From assembly GCA_003550305.1 (NCBI GenBank), contig QKYT01000090.1:91916-155915 (forward strand): a DNA stretch of 64,000 nucleotides, in the 5' to 3' direction. The notes under the pieces were generated by a model. That model did not search any database and was not told the DNA's origin. It saw only the letters and a list, made by a program, of their open reading frames with translations. The stretch is from Glomus cerebriforme. Lineage: Eukaryota > Glomeromycota > Glomeromycetes > Glomerales > Glomeraceae. The number at the start of each line of letters is the position of its first letter. Position 1 is the stretch's first letter. Of the stretch, positions 1 through 12,243 are shown in pieces. The translations under genes were made by a program, and so were the position numbers.

Positions 1-1476
1 ATGAAATTGCAATGAATAATTTAGCTAATTGCTATTACAATGGTGAAGGAACAGAAAAAAATTTAGAAAAAGCCTTTTATTGGTATCAAAAAGCAACAGA
101 AAATAGTAAAATTACTTCTAAAGGTTTTAATAAATATGAATTATGTAAAGAATGTAAACAATCATATGTTGATTACAATTGGTGTCAACAATGTAATGCT
201 AAACATTTTCAACAGAATTTTTCAAATTGGACTAATAAAAAAAATGAGCCTATTGATATGTTTATTCAAGAAGCACAATTAAATGCTAAAAATAGTTATG
301 AAGTTTTAGAATGGATACCTTATAATAGATTAAAAAATATTAATTACTATGATAAAGGAGGATTTAGTGAAATTTATAAGGCTATCTGGTTAGATGGACC
401 TATTTATAGTTGGAATGTTAATAAACAACAATGGAATAGATGGAATTCTCAAATAGGTTATGAGGTTATTCTTAAAAATCTTAATAATTCATCAAGTCTA
501 AATAACAAATTTTTAAGTGAGGTAAAATCTTATGAATTTAACTTAATTTATTTTATTACTTTTTATTAAAAATTAATAATTTTAATTTTTATAGTGGAAA
601 TATCATTATAATTGCCAGAAAAAATCATTTTCAAAATTCATTCAATTCTTTGGAATTACTCAGGATCCAGAAACTTTAAATTACATGATAGTAATGAGTT
701 ATGCAAAGGAAGGAAGTTTAAGAAAATGCTTATCTAATTTAGTTAAATTTAAATGGCAGTACAAATTACAATTATTAAAAAATATTGTTTCAGGACTTAA
801 AACAATACATGAATCAAATCTTGTTCATTGTGATCTTCATGATGGTAACATTTTGATATCAGATAATTATGAAACATATATTATTGATTTAGGATTATGT
901 AAANCTATTANTGATTTNCAAGATTCTATTAATAGAAATTATGGAGTTTTGCCTTATATGGCACCTGAAGTATTAAGAAATAAACCTTATACTTCACAAA
1001 GTGATATCTATAGTTTTTCAATGATAATGTGGGAATTTACATCGGGCATTCCTCCATTTAATAATAGAGCACATGATTATCAACTTAGTTTAAGCATTTG
1101 TAAAGGAGAACGTCCTGAAATTATTGAAAATACCCCAAAATGTTATATAGAATTGATGAAAAAATGTTGGGATTCAGATTCTTGTAAAAGACCAACTATT
1201 ATAGATCTTGAAAATATTATATCTCAATGGCTTAGATGTGTTAATGAACATTATAAATTAAATAATGAAAATTATAAAATTATTTCAGTAGTTAAGGATA
1301 TTGATAGCCAATCCAGAAGTGATATGTATGAATTTGTAAAATCCAATAGTGCTTTAACACAAGAACAAATTAATATTTTCACTCATCCACAAGCATATTA
1401 TACAAGTCGCTTACTTACTGAAATTTTAGATCAAAATAATTCTGCTGAGTGCTTGGAATGTATAATTGAAAATTAA
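1..1476 (+). CDS. Sel1-repeat / tyrosine-kinase-like protein kinase, 5' truncated by window edge
   Basis: Exons <1-521 and 595-1476, intron 522-594 (GT..AG, phase 0). The reading frame is already open at base 3, so the start lies outside the window. The first residues (AMNNLANCYYNGEGT..KAFYWYQKA) are a Sel1-type repeat, a helical scaffold. Next comes a Cys module, C-x2-C then WC-x2-C, and a segment ending IQEAQLNA. The kinase domain has a Gly-rich loop (KGGFSEIYKA), the ATP-binding Lys in VILK, catalytic loop HCDLHDGN, DLG in place of DFG, and MAPEVL. The HRD Arg is Cys, but the catalytic Asp and Asn are present. The C-terminus has HPQAYYTSR and a final ECLEC pair. Three N bases (904, 911, 918) sit in the activation segment. 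The predicted role is cytoplasmic signalling; the substrate is unknown. Confidence 0.88.
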
Positions 1477-1780
1477 ATATGTCATTATTTCATATTTTTG
1501 ATAAGTATAAAAATAGTTTAGGAGATTTTTTTTTTCTGTTTATGTAATTCTGATTATAGAGGTATAAACTTTTTTTTTTACATAAATAAAATCAATTTTT
1601 AATTAAAAATCATTATGAAGAATAAAAAAATAATATTTAAATTCTTTATTAGCATATTTTGTACTGTGCAAAGTCAAAAACATACTATCATTGAATTGCG
1701 AAATAATACAATAGACAGAAATAATTAGAAAATAATGAAAATAGTTAAGAGAATTATGCAATATATCTGATATGTTAACT
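1477..1780. other. A/T-rich spacer
   Basis: This 304-nt stretch runs from the kinase stop to the MITE. I see no gene or repeat in it. Confidence 0.5.
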
Positions 1781-2100
1781 TTGTGACTGAAATTGATTTT
1801 CATCTGAATTTAGAATTCAGACGCAGGAATTTCTGGAAATTTTAATTTCAGTTAACCTTGTATTTGAAATTCCAATTTGACTGAATTTCAAATTCACCAA
1901 ATTCAGATACTCTTAATTTCAGATGACTTGTATCTGAAATTCCAATTCGACTGAATTTCAAATTCAGATATTCGATAACCTTGTATCTGAAATTCCTGAA
2001 TTTTAAATTCAGATACGATCTTCAAGTGTCTAACAGTTAAATTTCCAGAAATTCCTGCGTCTGAATTCTAAATTCAGATGAAAATCAATTTCAGTCACAA
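1781..2100. mobile_element. MITE-like element with 62-bp terminal inverted repeats
   Basis: Bases 1781-1842 (beginning TTGTGACTGAAATTG) are repeated exactly, as the reverse complement, at 2039-2100. The 196-bp interior carries two imperfect copies of a segment around CTGAAATTCCAATT(T/C)GACTGAATTTC, near 1864-1900 and 1938-1965, and a third partial one. There is no coding capacity. I found no target duplication directly at the ends, so the true ends may differ by a few bases or the duplication may have decayed. Short length, long perfect TIRs and no ORF fit a non-autonomous DNA transposon; the family is unknown. Confidence 0.75.
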
Positions 2101-4301
2101 CAATAATAATTATTCATCCTGCGATGTTTATTGTTTAGAGAAATTTTTATGTAATTAAATCTTTTATTAAATAGATTTTATTAATTGAATAATTTTAATA
2201 ATTTTATAGAGGATGAATTAATATAATAATTTTGATGGAATAATTGTTATATTTAAAAGTAAATAAAATTTTTTTTCTTAGAAAATTGTAAAAATAGTAT
2301 TTGAAATTATTAAAATTATATCTTCAACTAATCTTTTTATTTTTATTTTTATTTATCTTCTATTTTCAATTTTTCATTATTTATATATACTCTTTAAATA
2401 ATGTACTCTTTCTATATTTTATACCTGATTTGGTATTGAATAGTCGATACAATATAATAAATTGACATGATGAGACAGATGAGTAATGTCACGTCAAAAT
2501 TTCTTATATTTATTTGAGAAAAAAAAAGAAAGATAAATTGTATTGCGTAAAAGCTTGATATATTGATATATCATTTAGATTAAATATGTAAAAACTTCAC
2601 ATGACGCGTAAAATGTGAATTATGACTCGTTACAAATATATATATCATAATACTTCTTATATAATATAAACTATTCATGAATCAACCAAATATAGAAACT
2701 ACAGTAATCCTTTGATTAGCTTTGCTCTATGCCATCATGGAATTCTAGTACTCCTTTTTCTCCTACCTACTATTCCTACTATTGCTTTATCGCGGGGACA
2801 ACTTCTACTCTTTATCCTCCATGGGAATACAACATAACAACACCAATAACTTTGATGCCAACAACAAGGTTTTGTGTTTGAAACGTTTTATAATTAAAAT
2901 CTCAAAAATCATTCTTCCTTTAAACAAACAAAACAAAAGCTTATTAAAGAATATTACCTAAATATCTTTTTTTTGTTTTATTGTTGGGTATTTTTGCGGA
3001 GCAGCATGATACTATGCATTGGCGGGGTATCATTAATTCTATCCCTAGGTATTGGTATGAATTGGTTGCCATTCTGATCAAAAATTCCGGTAATCCATGC
3101 ACCCAGAATAACTATCTGTGATTTTTGATCAGAATGACGCCTCATGCCTACCCTATTCCTACCCTATTCTCCTTAACCCTACTCTTATTTATACTCACTG
3201 CAGTCTCATGGTAGAGCTGGTTAGTTGTGAACGGTATGAGCCTTTTCTTTTTGTCATTTATGGATTTTCAATTTATGTTTGTATAGAGTGTTAAATTTTA
3301 GTTTTATTATTATTATTTTGTATCATATATAAGGTTTTATTTATTGTAATAAATATAATTGTTGGCATTATTCAATGTTTTATTAATGCATAAATATCGA
3401 ACAAAGTATTTATTTAAAGCATCTATTTAAAAAGTATTGACTATAAAGCTTCAAGACTTCCTTCCCAATCATTCTTTGCTAATATCGTTCATGTACAGTA
3501 TATCAAAGTAATAACCAGAATCATTTCCTATGTCAAGTTTTATATTGTGAAGAAGAATGAAAAAATATTCAAATGGCACAACTTGCTACATTTCATCAAA
3601 TGTATCATCAAATGTATAAATTTTTTATTAAATTAATATCGGAATTATAGAGAAACATTTGAATAAAATTGAGAGGAAAAGTAAGAAACGTGATCGCTGA
3701 GCAAAATTCTTTTTAATTATTTCATTTGACGCTGTTCTTATTGAAGCGGGTATTTTTATTTATGCTACATGGTAGAGAACAAAGTCGTTCTTTTTAAAGA
3801 AATTGAAGCATATTACAAGAAATAATTTATAAAGTAATTATTTGGTTTGAATTTAATGTATAAATATTCATGATTATTGAACCTACAAGAATTGATTTGA
3901 ATCATTTGATATAATTTTTTTTTGTGAATTTTTTTAAATGAAGTTCGTGTAATAGTTTTAATTTATAGATGTTAAATGTTATCCATCTTTAGCACAAATT
4001 TATACCAGGAAATAATATTTTCTTTTGAGGATCTTATTTAACATAATCATGTGGGTGGGTTACAGCTAATATTATAATGAAAATAATAATCATTTACACT
4101 TTCGTTACTCATAAGTATTTGAATAATAAAGATATATATATATATCTGTTACTCAATTGCACATTTATTGGATGACATATACAAAGAAAAAAAAATGAAA
4201 GGTGATAAATGAATTACATTATTCAGTGATTTATTGCTTAAAAGTTGTGATGAATCTGAAATATGATTTTAATTTCAACAGCCGTTGTGTTGGTGGGTAA
4301 T
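2101..4301. other. Non-coding spacer
   Basis: About 2.2 kb of A/T-rich sequence between the MITE and the minus-strand kinase. I found no coding exon. It holds one copy of a dispersed repeat (2861-3229), listed separately. Confidence 0.5.
2861..3229. repeat. Dispersed repeat, copy A
   Basis: This segment matches 11425-11749 in several blocks in the same order: CAACAAGGTTTTGTGTTTGA near the start, TTGTTGGGTATTTTTGC in the middle, and a CTGCAGTC..AGCTGGTTRGTTGTG block at the end. The blocks are separated by indels, so the copies are old. Family unknown. Copy A also contains a perfect 16-bp inverted repeat (3070-3085 with 3121-3136, 35-nt loop) that copy B lacks. Confidence 0.6.
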
Positions 4302-5903
4302 TTAATCTATAATAAAGATAAAAAGTTTAAATTTAATTCGTAATTCAATAATTATTTTTAAAATCATTTAAAATATACCTTGATTATTAATATTAAGTTT
4401 AGTAAAATCAATTTTTATAGATTCTAAAAGTATAATATAATAAATTAATGAATATAACATTATTTAGAATTAATAATTTTAATTACCTGAGTATTCTCCC
4501 TTGAAATCTGCATTTTTTAGTTCGGGTAAATTATTGAAATTCAATAATCTACTTGTATAAATAGCTTGAGGATGCGTATTTGCTGATTTTGTAAAAGATG
4601 ATTGTGTTTTATTAAATTCATCTGCTTCTTTAATTTGTTTATAAATTTCACTATCTGTTTCATCATCATGTAAATTCGAATACCATTGATTAAAATTTTT
4701 ATGTAAATCTATTGTATTTGGTCTTTTTGATGAATCTGCATCTACACACTGCTTAGCTAAATCCTCTATGAACTGAGGGACTTTAATATTAAAACTTGGT
4801 CTATGTCCCTGACAGATTTTTATTGCTAAAAACTCATCATGAGCCATATTATAATAAGGAGGTAATCCATTAAATACTTCATATATAATAATTCCAAAGC
4901 TATAAATATCACTTTCTTGAGTATATTTTTTTCCTCTTAAAACTTCAGGTGCTACATACGGTAATACTCCATAAACGTTTTTATTGCGTACTTCTAATTT
5001 TTCATTTGCTGGTTTACATAATCCTAGATCAGTAATGGCATAAAGACTATAATCATTTAATATATTGCCACTATGAAAATCTTGATGAGTTAATCCCTTT
5101 TTATGAATATCACTAAGGCCCAATGCTATATCTCTTAAAATACCAAGTTTGTCCCTACATTTTAATGAATTAAAATCTCTATTTAATGTTTGCCTTAGAT
5201 CACCATTTTTTGCATAATCCATTACCATCATAAAATTACCAGTTTTAGAATCTTTAGTAATGCCATACAATTTGATCATATTTTCTGAATTATTCATTTT
5301 TAGATGTAAATTAATCTAATAATAACAATGAGTAAAAATTAGTTTCCATTTAGTATTGAATAAAATACAGAAACCCATTAAAGAATGTTTTACCTCATTT
5401 AAAAATTCCAATGTTATATCTTTTGAATTATTTAAACTTTTTAAAGCAACATCCCTATACTTATATTTATCCCATTGATTAGTTTCATAATCCCATCTAA
5501 CTATATATCCTCTCTTCCAATTTGCTTTATATATTGTTCCAAAACCTCCCTTTGTAATATATTCAACATTTTTAAATCTCTCATATTCAACCCATTCTAA
5601 CTTTTCCAAATAGTTTTTGGCATTAAGCTGAGTTTCTTGAATTAATTTGTCGACGTCAGAATTTCCACTTGACCAATTTTTGAAATTTTGTTGGAAACGT
5701 TTAATGTTACATGGTTGACACCAATCATAACCAGTATTAGGTTGTTTGCATTCTTTACATAAGCCATATTCTTTATAACGTTCCTTTAATTCTTCGTCTA
5801 ATGTCAGTTTATCAATTAACAATTCTTGTTCTTTAGTTAAATTCAAAAAGTCAAAATCTTTTATTTGTTCAAATATGTCGTCATTGAGATATTTTTGCTC
5901 CAT
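4302..5903 (-). CDS. Tyrosine-kinase-like protein kinase with Cys-pair module
   Basis: Predicted exons on the minus strand are 5903-5394, 5315-4487, 4423-4379 and 4306-4302; all introns are GT..AG with consistent phase. The product is 462 aa. Start ATG 5903-5901 is the first Met of the open frame. Cys 49, 52, 62 and 65 form C-x2-C and WC-x2-C, followed by NWSSGN and a conserved QLNA. Kinase features: KGGFGTIYKANW (about 118-129), VALK with Lys155, catalytic loop HQDFHSGN (HRD Arg replaced by Gln), TDLGLCKP, VAPEVLRG and SDIYSFG. The tail has HPQAIYTSR. The two short last exons encode ESIKIDFTKLNI and a final Asp; they are inferred from phase and from the same tail in the relic at 12404. If they are not used, translation stops at 4479. 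Confidence 0.85.
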
Positions 5904-8353
5904 AACGTTCCAATGTTAGGATATTTGATAGGAAAACTAAATAATATAATGATTTTAAATTTTTTTTAATAAGGTTATTATTAGAAAAATTTGAAGGAGT
6001 AAAATATTAAAATGTGAGTCGACAAAAAAAAATATTTTTCATTTATTTATTTTCCTCCTATAAATTGTGTACAACATTCAGTGTAACTTTCAAAATCAGA
6101 AAGATTTACATACATATGGCGTTACAGTCCATTTTTATACTTAAGGGACGTAAATTTAAAATTGGCTGAAAAAAAAATCTACACAATGAATATTTTGTTC
6201 ATGAATTTACTAAATTAATTTTATTACCTAAAATTTTATTATTATTTTTTTTGAATAATTCAATAAAATAAAATAAAAAATTAATAAACTATTTCAATAG
6301 CTATGTGTAATAATTTACAAAAGCAAATTTTTTATGTGATTCAATTATTATAAACTAGTATCTGAAAGTATATTAGTTGTACTAAAAAGTCAATATTGAT
6401 TCCTACAATAAATTCTAAACTGTACTTAAATCACAGTTGGTCGATGCCGATATATCAGGTAAATTAAGTATTCTATTTTTATACTTCATTGTATATCATT
6501 GTATATCAATTGAAAATATTTTTTTTTAAAAAAAAAAAATAAACTAACTTTTGATACAAAAAAAAGGAATTAGGGATAATCAAAATTATTTAAATAAGTA
6601 ATGATGAATGAAAATAAATTTGCACGCTAAACTTCATACAGATTCTAACATCATCACGAAATCATCCCCTTTAAGATCTATTTATCTACATATTTGGATC
6701 CATATACTATTCCAAAATTCCAGCATCTGTTTGCAGTACATTGTTTAATTAGTCTACACCATGAAAGGTTGTCATTCCAAATTCATGTTATTTAAGGGCC
6801 TAGCTTAACTGTCTGACCCAATTCAGCAAATTTTCGATCAAGTTAGGGCTGAAAAAAGATTCAACTTACAAGAGATGTGTCTTCATATAGCAATGGAAAT
6901 TCGTGCACTTGGGAAAATCAAGAAGACTACAGTTCTATGAAAGGAATATTAAGAAGAAGGATGTTTACATTACTAGTTAGACAAAATTAGTTTATGGGTA
7001 GATAGTAAAATCAACGAAAACCTAGATAGCAATGCGGAGTAATGGGAAGGAACTGCCATCCTTTTACTATGTAAAGACGCCTAGGGGCAGGCAGGCATAT
7101 TTTATGCCTTATTCCTTCTTTGAAACCTGCTACTCCAATTTCTTTTATTACATTCATTTTACTCAGCCATCAAGCTTCTTCTTCTTTTACTTGTACAAAA
7201 AATATAATAAAGGACAGGGAATATCAAATAAAGTATAAAAAAGTTCGCAAATAAAGCTTTATTATTGTTTATAATCAATAATTTTGTAATGTACAAGAAT
7301 ATAGAATTTATTGGATTGATTGAAATATTGATCATCTCCATATATAAGTAGTAAAATCTCGCATTTTTTCCCCATTAACTAATTTTTATTTAGTATAGTT
7401 ACGTTATTTTATATTTCTTATTAAAATTTACTAACACCATTAATACCTTTATGAGCACCAGTAGAATATCGTTTCAATAAATTTCTTCTCGCAATGTACC
7501 TAAACATTGTGTTAAACATGATGTCAAACTTGTTTTTTAGTAAGAAAATATTTTGTTTTTTTTGGTAATGGGAGAATGAGAAAGTTTTAAAAGAAAACTC
7601 TATAGTTTGAGGATGAAATAATGAATACATGTGTAGATTACTCCTGACTGATGAAATTACTCTTATTCAGATACTATTTGGAAAATCAGCACCAAACCTG
7701 TGTGACGTAAAATTTTTTTAGAACATTTTGACTACGAGCAGGAGTATATTCCAGAAAGCAAATTATGGGATAGTATTAATATAAATAGTTTAGATAAGAT
7801 GTGATCTGTAGGTATTAGATAGCTTCACTATAAAACAAATCTACATAATAATTTATTTGGTTCATCAGTTGTCCATTTTTATTTGATTTTTTTGTGTAGT
7901 TTGGATGAATAAAATTATAGTCAAAAAAATAAGTGAATCTCAAAAACATTTAAAGTTTTGAAAGACCCAATTCTCGAAGATGGTTTGGAATGACTATGTA
8001 TGGATCCTTGTAATACCAAACATATCATAAAACAATAACGATTTTCTTCACAGTGTTCTTTTTTGATCTGATCACGCATCAACTGCTTTTCAAATTAGCG
8101 TGTTAGTACGCAGTATTAGGCAATAAAAAGCTAACTGACGCAATTGTCATTTCATATATTAAAAAAACTGAGCCACATAAGTCACGTGCCCGAGCTTTTT
8201 TGTCAGTGACGCTGGGGAAGATACTGTATCTAAAAAAAATTTTTTTATAAACAGGTTGTTTCAAGATAAACAAAATAAATAAAATAATGATAAAATTTTT
8301 CATAAAAGCGATATAGGTGATTATTAACAACTTTAGAAACCATTTCAATTAAA
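5904..8353. other. Non-coding spacer
   Basis: About 2.4 kb. The part from 6600 to 7080 is less A/T-rich than its surroundings and looks like a decayed sequence, but all frames carry several stops and I recognise no domain. A CACGTGCCCGAG stretch at 8182-8194 recurs at 11074-11086. I see no real gene. Confidence 0.45.
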
Positions 8354-9532
8354 ATGGAAACTTCTACTGTCGCTCCTATCTACGTTAGCATGCCGAATAG
8401 CGAAAAGGTGTCATTTCATTTTTTTTTACATAAATTTTGTTAAACTAGAAGATCTGAACCTTAAATGTAATGGCGAGAAATGCTTTATTAGCAGAATTAC
8501 TTTAAAACATAATGGTGAAATGTAATTAATAGATATTATTAATGATCGATTCTTAGGTAATTACTGAGATTGGAAAAAGAATAGAAGAAGCAAAAAAGGA
8601 AGTAAACGGTCAAGATGTGGATGTAATTGAGATCACTTTACCTCCAATAAATTCCAAACATTATTTGAGCATATTGGAAGATATCCACAATGCATTAGCT
8701 CATACCGAAAGAATTGGGGAAAAATTGTTTATTAAGGTAATTGTCATCTGGTCTGTAATTCTATCTCATTCATGTTACGTATGTTTATATCTCTTAGCTC
8801 GATGATGGAAATAAAGTTGATGTGCATGAAGAATTGAAGAATGAACTCAAAAACCAACTCCCAAATACCTGGTGGGTTCGAAATAAAGTGACGTGTGTTG
8901 TAAACGGAAATGGATATATCCCTGACGTAGGCGCATGGAAAAAGAAACCAACCTACAAACAAAGAACTTTTCCTATCATTTACTCATGCCCACCGCCTTT
9001 AATCTGGATTGAGGTTAATATTAAATTTGATGTAATTGATTCTGCTTCTTGGTGATATATATATTAAACTATTAGATATTTACAGGTGGTGTACAACCGG
9101 AAAAAGGATCGTGAACATGCAATGTCAAATATTCAACTTGCTAAACCCCATTGTGCAAGAACCGAATTTCTTATAGTAGCTCTTGCTCTTAGCATAAAAC
9201 TTCATCCGGATAATCCAAACCCTAGAGCAACCTCAGTATCAGTAGGAGCTCCATTAAATGCTCGCCCACATCAAGGCCCATATATTGGTTACTGGCCTTC
9301 ATGTGTTACTTATAATGCAGTTCGTTGGTACAAAATAAGTTGGAATAAATATCTAGATATTGGATATAATGTTCGTATTGACTTTAATGTTATCCTCAAT
9401 CAATTAACAGACGATGATGAAGATGATGAGGAAGAGTATGATGATGACAATGATGATGATGATGAGAAAGACAATGATGATGAGGAGGAGGAGGACGATG
9501 ATGATGAAGATGAGGATTATGAGGAAATTTAA
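8354..9532 (+). CDS. Uma2-like (PD-(D/E)XK fold) protein with acidic tail
   Basis: Exons 8354-8407, 8557-8736, 8798-9013 and 9086-9532; all three introns are GT..AG and phase 0. The product is 298 aa. A short N-terminus is followed by a domain with the Uma2/DUF820 pattern: a DDGNKVDVHEEL segment, then GYIPDVGAWKKKP (Asp121) and PPLIWIEVVY (Glu150), then a basic RKKDREHAMSNI helix. In that family Asp and Glu at these places belong to the nuclease-like active site. The usual short E-x-K is not obvious, because Glu is followed by Val-Val. From about residue 255 the protein is almost pure Asp/Glu, encoded by a GAT/GAG trinucleotide tract (about 9411-9530). Uma2 proteins are mostly bacterial, so this is a candidate ancient acquisition that has gained introns. 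Activity and target are unknown. Confidence 0.6.
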
Positions 9533-9909
9533 TTTTACATTTCTCTGAGAAAACAAATTAATATGTAATGCTTTTTTTCAAAACAAAATTCAATTTTAAC
9601 ATTAGTAAAGTAATACTTGCATACTCTATAAAAAAAATATTATTTTCTTCATTATTTTCAAAAAAAAAAACGAGGCCAGAAAAATTTATGACATCTTTAA
9701 TGTGATAGAGGAAGATAAAATTTGTCGTATCAAATCTTTTACCGCATCTAGTTTTTCAGATCTAACGAGAAGTGAGGTCACATACATCATAAAGAATTTT
9801 AAGGATTAGTGTTATTACTGCGTCATATGATTAATCCATTCTTCTGCGCGATTTTGACGAGCTCGGACAGCGTGTCCGGAATCTATCACCAGAAATAATA
9901 AAGCATTTG
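9533..9909. other. Spacer
   Basis: 377 nt downstream of the Uma2-like gene. It probably contains that gene's 3' UTR. I see nothing else in it. Confidence 0.4.
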
Positions 9910-10028
9910 TATATCTGCTCATTTCGGGCTTTATTTTAACTGTGCATCTACATGCGTTAACGATCACGTATATCTGCCCATACCGGGCTTTATTTTTAAC
10001 TGCTTATTTTACATGCGTTAATGATTAC
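9910..10028. repeat. Two-unit tandem repeat, 59/60 bp
   Basis: Units 9910-9968 and 9969-10028 share TATATCTGC, CGGGCTTTATTTT, AACTG and ACATGCGTTAA in order with scattered changes. The function is unknown. Confidence 0.7.
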
Positions 10029-10285
10029 TGTTAAATGTAATAAATGCTATATGATAAAAAAACGATTTGTACAGTTATGAAAAAAATAGCTAGTCTAGAA
10101 GCGCTATTCTCACACCCATAATACATCAATAAAAAAAATATCTTATTCCTCCTGTTGTTAATCCGAAGCACCAGCGCAATTGTTATTGATAGTGACATTG
10201 ATAACATTAGCACTTTGCGAAAAAGAGGGAAGAGTAGGTTTACGGGTCTAGAAATAATAGGTGTTTCGACAGATAGAGTTACTGG

Positions 10286-10892
10286 TCATGATGTCATAGG
10301 AGAATCCATGGTTTTAGAAGATTCCTTGGGTCTCTCTGAAGAGAAACTTGATCGCCTCTCTGAAGTTACTTCTGGAGTAGAAATAGATGAGGCTTCCGTA
10401 GACACCTCTTGTGGTGATGACGAGCTCGTCCCATTTAACCTCCTAACACTCTCATTGTGTGCTTGTTTGAAAGGAAGTTCTAGCAAATGAAATAGATTTG
10501 AGATGATTGATTCACATGACCGGATTGTGTTGATGTTAATAAGCTTCTATCCCGAAAATTTATTTTGGGAGATGATATTTTCTCCGGAAACATAATTACC
10601 TGGCTTTAGATAGAGAATTCCTCAAAAATTTCTTCTCCGACTAAGCTTCTTTTTTTGCCACCGTCTCTATACTTTTGTGCCATCTAATAAAATAATAATA
10701 AGTATATTACCGACCAGAATCTTCATAGAACCCAAGCAAGTACTACTTACTTTAAAAGCCTTCGTGAGGTTCGACGTCATCCCAAAAGAGACGTTTCTTT
10801 TTATTTGGAGTGGAATGGAGCTCAGAGTTTCTTTATTTTCTTTCGTTGATGAGGAAGCGAACCTGGGCGTCGGTCCACTCGACAGAAGACAT
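10286..10892 (-). pseudogene. Myb/SANT-like DNA-binding gene, broken
   Basis: Read on the minus strand, ATG at 10892-10890 opens SSVEWTDAQVRFLINERK, then a TAA, then RNSELHSTPNKKKRLFWDDV. This is the spacing of a Myb/SANT-like helix bundle often found in transposon-derived fungal genes. After a probable intron, an exon-like piece near 10665-10590 begins MAQKYRDGGKKRS, as expected for the last helix. A Ser-rich low-complexity segment (10486-10286, with TSSSSPQEVSTEASS) follows, typical of the linker in such proteins. The in-frame stop and lost continuity make it a pseudogene. The domain name is from pattern only. Confidence 0.5.
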
Positions 10893-12243
10893 TTTTCACA
10901 TGGTGAGAGACTGGCGTGGGGAGGGCGATTGTTTTATGGAAAAAAATCGAGTGATGCATAGAGATATCAATTTAATGATTAATCAAATAATAACGGTGGC
11001 TTAGCCTTTTTTTTTTCTGATTAGCCGATCATCTCGTGATTTGAAGGAATCAAAAAAGCTCAATTAGTAAATATCACGTGCCCGAGTTTTTTTTGATGGT
11101 CGCCAGCATTAATTTTATGTGGATTGTTGAGTTGATAATTATTTATCTGGGTTAAAAAAATCATAATAAATTAAATATAGAAAGTAAAATTATTAATAAT
11201 TAAAAATTTTATTCATTAAACTATCTAGAAAATTTTTTATAACGTAAAAACAATCGAAAAAACTAATTATTGTAAACTGCGATAATTAAAAATTGAATAA
11301 ATTAAAGATAATATTATATAGTCAATTAAATATTTTTGTCTTCACAGAAAATTATTCCAAACTTTTATTGTCTTAACATAACAATAATGTTCAATAATTT
11401 GATACATTTTGTATATCTATTACATCAACAAGGTTTTTTGTGTTTGAAAAATTTTATAATTAAAAAACTCAAAATCCCATTCTTCCAATAATTTTAGAAT
11501 AGTAACAATAGTACGTAATGGATTCTTTTCACAACGAAACAAAATTCTTGAAGAATATAAAGGTGATAAGTAAATTGTTGGGTATTTTTGCAGAACAGCA
11601 TGATGCTACGCGTGGGTGGGGCATCGAATGCTTACCTTATAGTAAGCCTATGGGTACCAGAATCCCCTTACCTCGCCTTATGACTTCTTATTTCTGAAAT
11701 TCCTTATTCTTTGTACAAACTGCAGTCCCATAGTAGCTGGTTGGTTGTGGTATAGTGCTATGCGAAGGGAGGAGTATAGTGCACTTCTAGTAAGTCCATT
11801 ATTAGTAGGCCATATATTTGTTTATATAGTACTTTATGTAATCTTGATTATATTACTATTATATTTTTTTTATGACAGCTTTTTAAGTAGTTAATTACTT
11901 AATGTACAGTCCAGTAAATGCTGCGTCAACTGTTAATTCATGATGCAGTAAAAAGATTTTTTATTCTTAAAAAATGAACAAGAACACGTATTTAACATTA
12001 AATATAAAATATATTATTTTAAAATATATATCATTGAAAAATATATTTTTTAAATAAAAATTAAAAAATAATAAAATAATAAAATAATTTACAATAAATG
12101 TATTATTAGACTATTAGCTTTGTATTATTTCATGTGTTATTTTAACTATTAGACTAGATTCCAAAATAAAGTTTCTCTTTATTATTAAGGAAATTATTGA
12201 AATTCTATCAATCATTACGAATTAAATTATGGTATTGGAATTA
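10893..12243. other. Spacer with dispersed repeat
   Basis: A/T-rich with no coding exon recognised. It contains dispersed repeat copy B (11425-11749). TCACGTGCCCGAG at 11074 matches 8182. Confidence 0.4.
11425..11749. repeat. Dispersed repeat, copy B
   Basis: Same ordered blocks as 2861-3229, including TTGTTGGGTATTTTTGC near 11575 and CTGCAGTCCCATAG near 11720. It is diverged and has no coding frame. Confidence 0.6.

Noticed and set aside
1603..1803. Open frame of 66 codons on the minus strand
   Set aside because: Overlaps the MITE terminus, has low-complexity A/T-rich composition and no recognisable domain.
7032..7630. Several short open frames on both strands
   Set aside because: They overlap each other, have no domain and no supporting splice structure; chance frames in A/T-rich DNA.
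10155..10490. Plus-strand open frame of 111 codons
   Set aside because: It is the complement of the Ser-rich linker of the minus-strand Myb/SANT-like relic.
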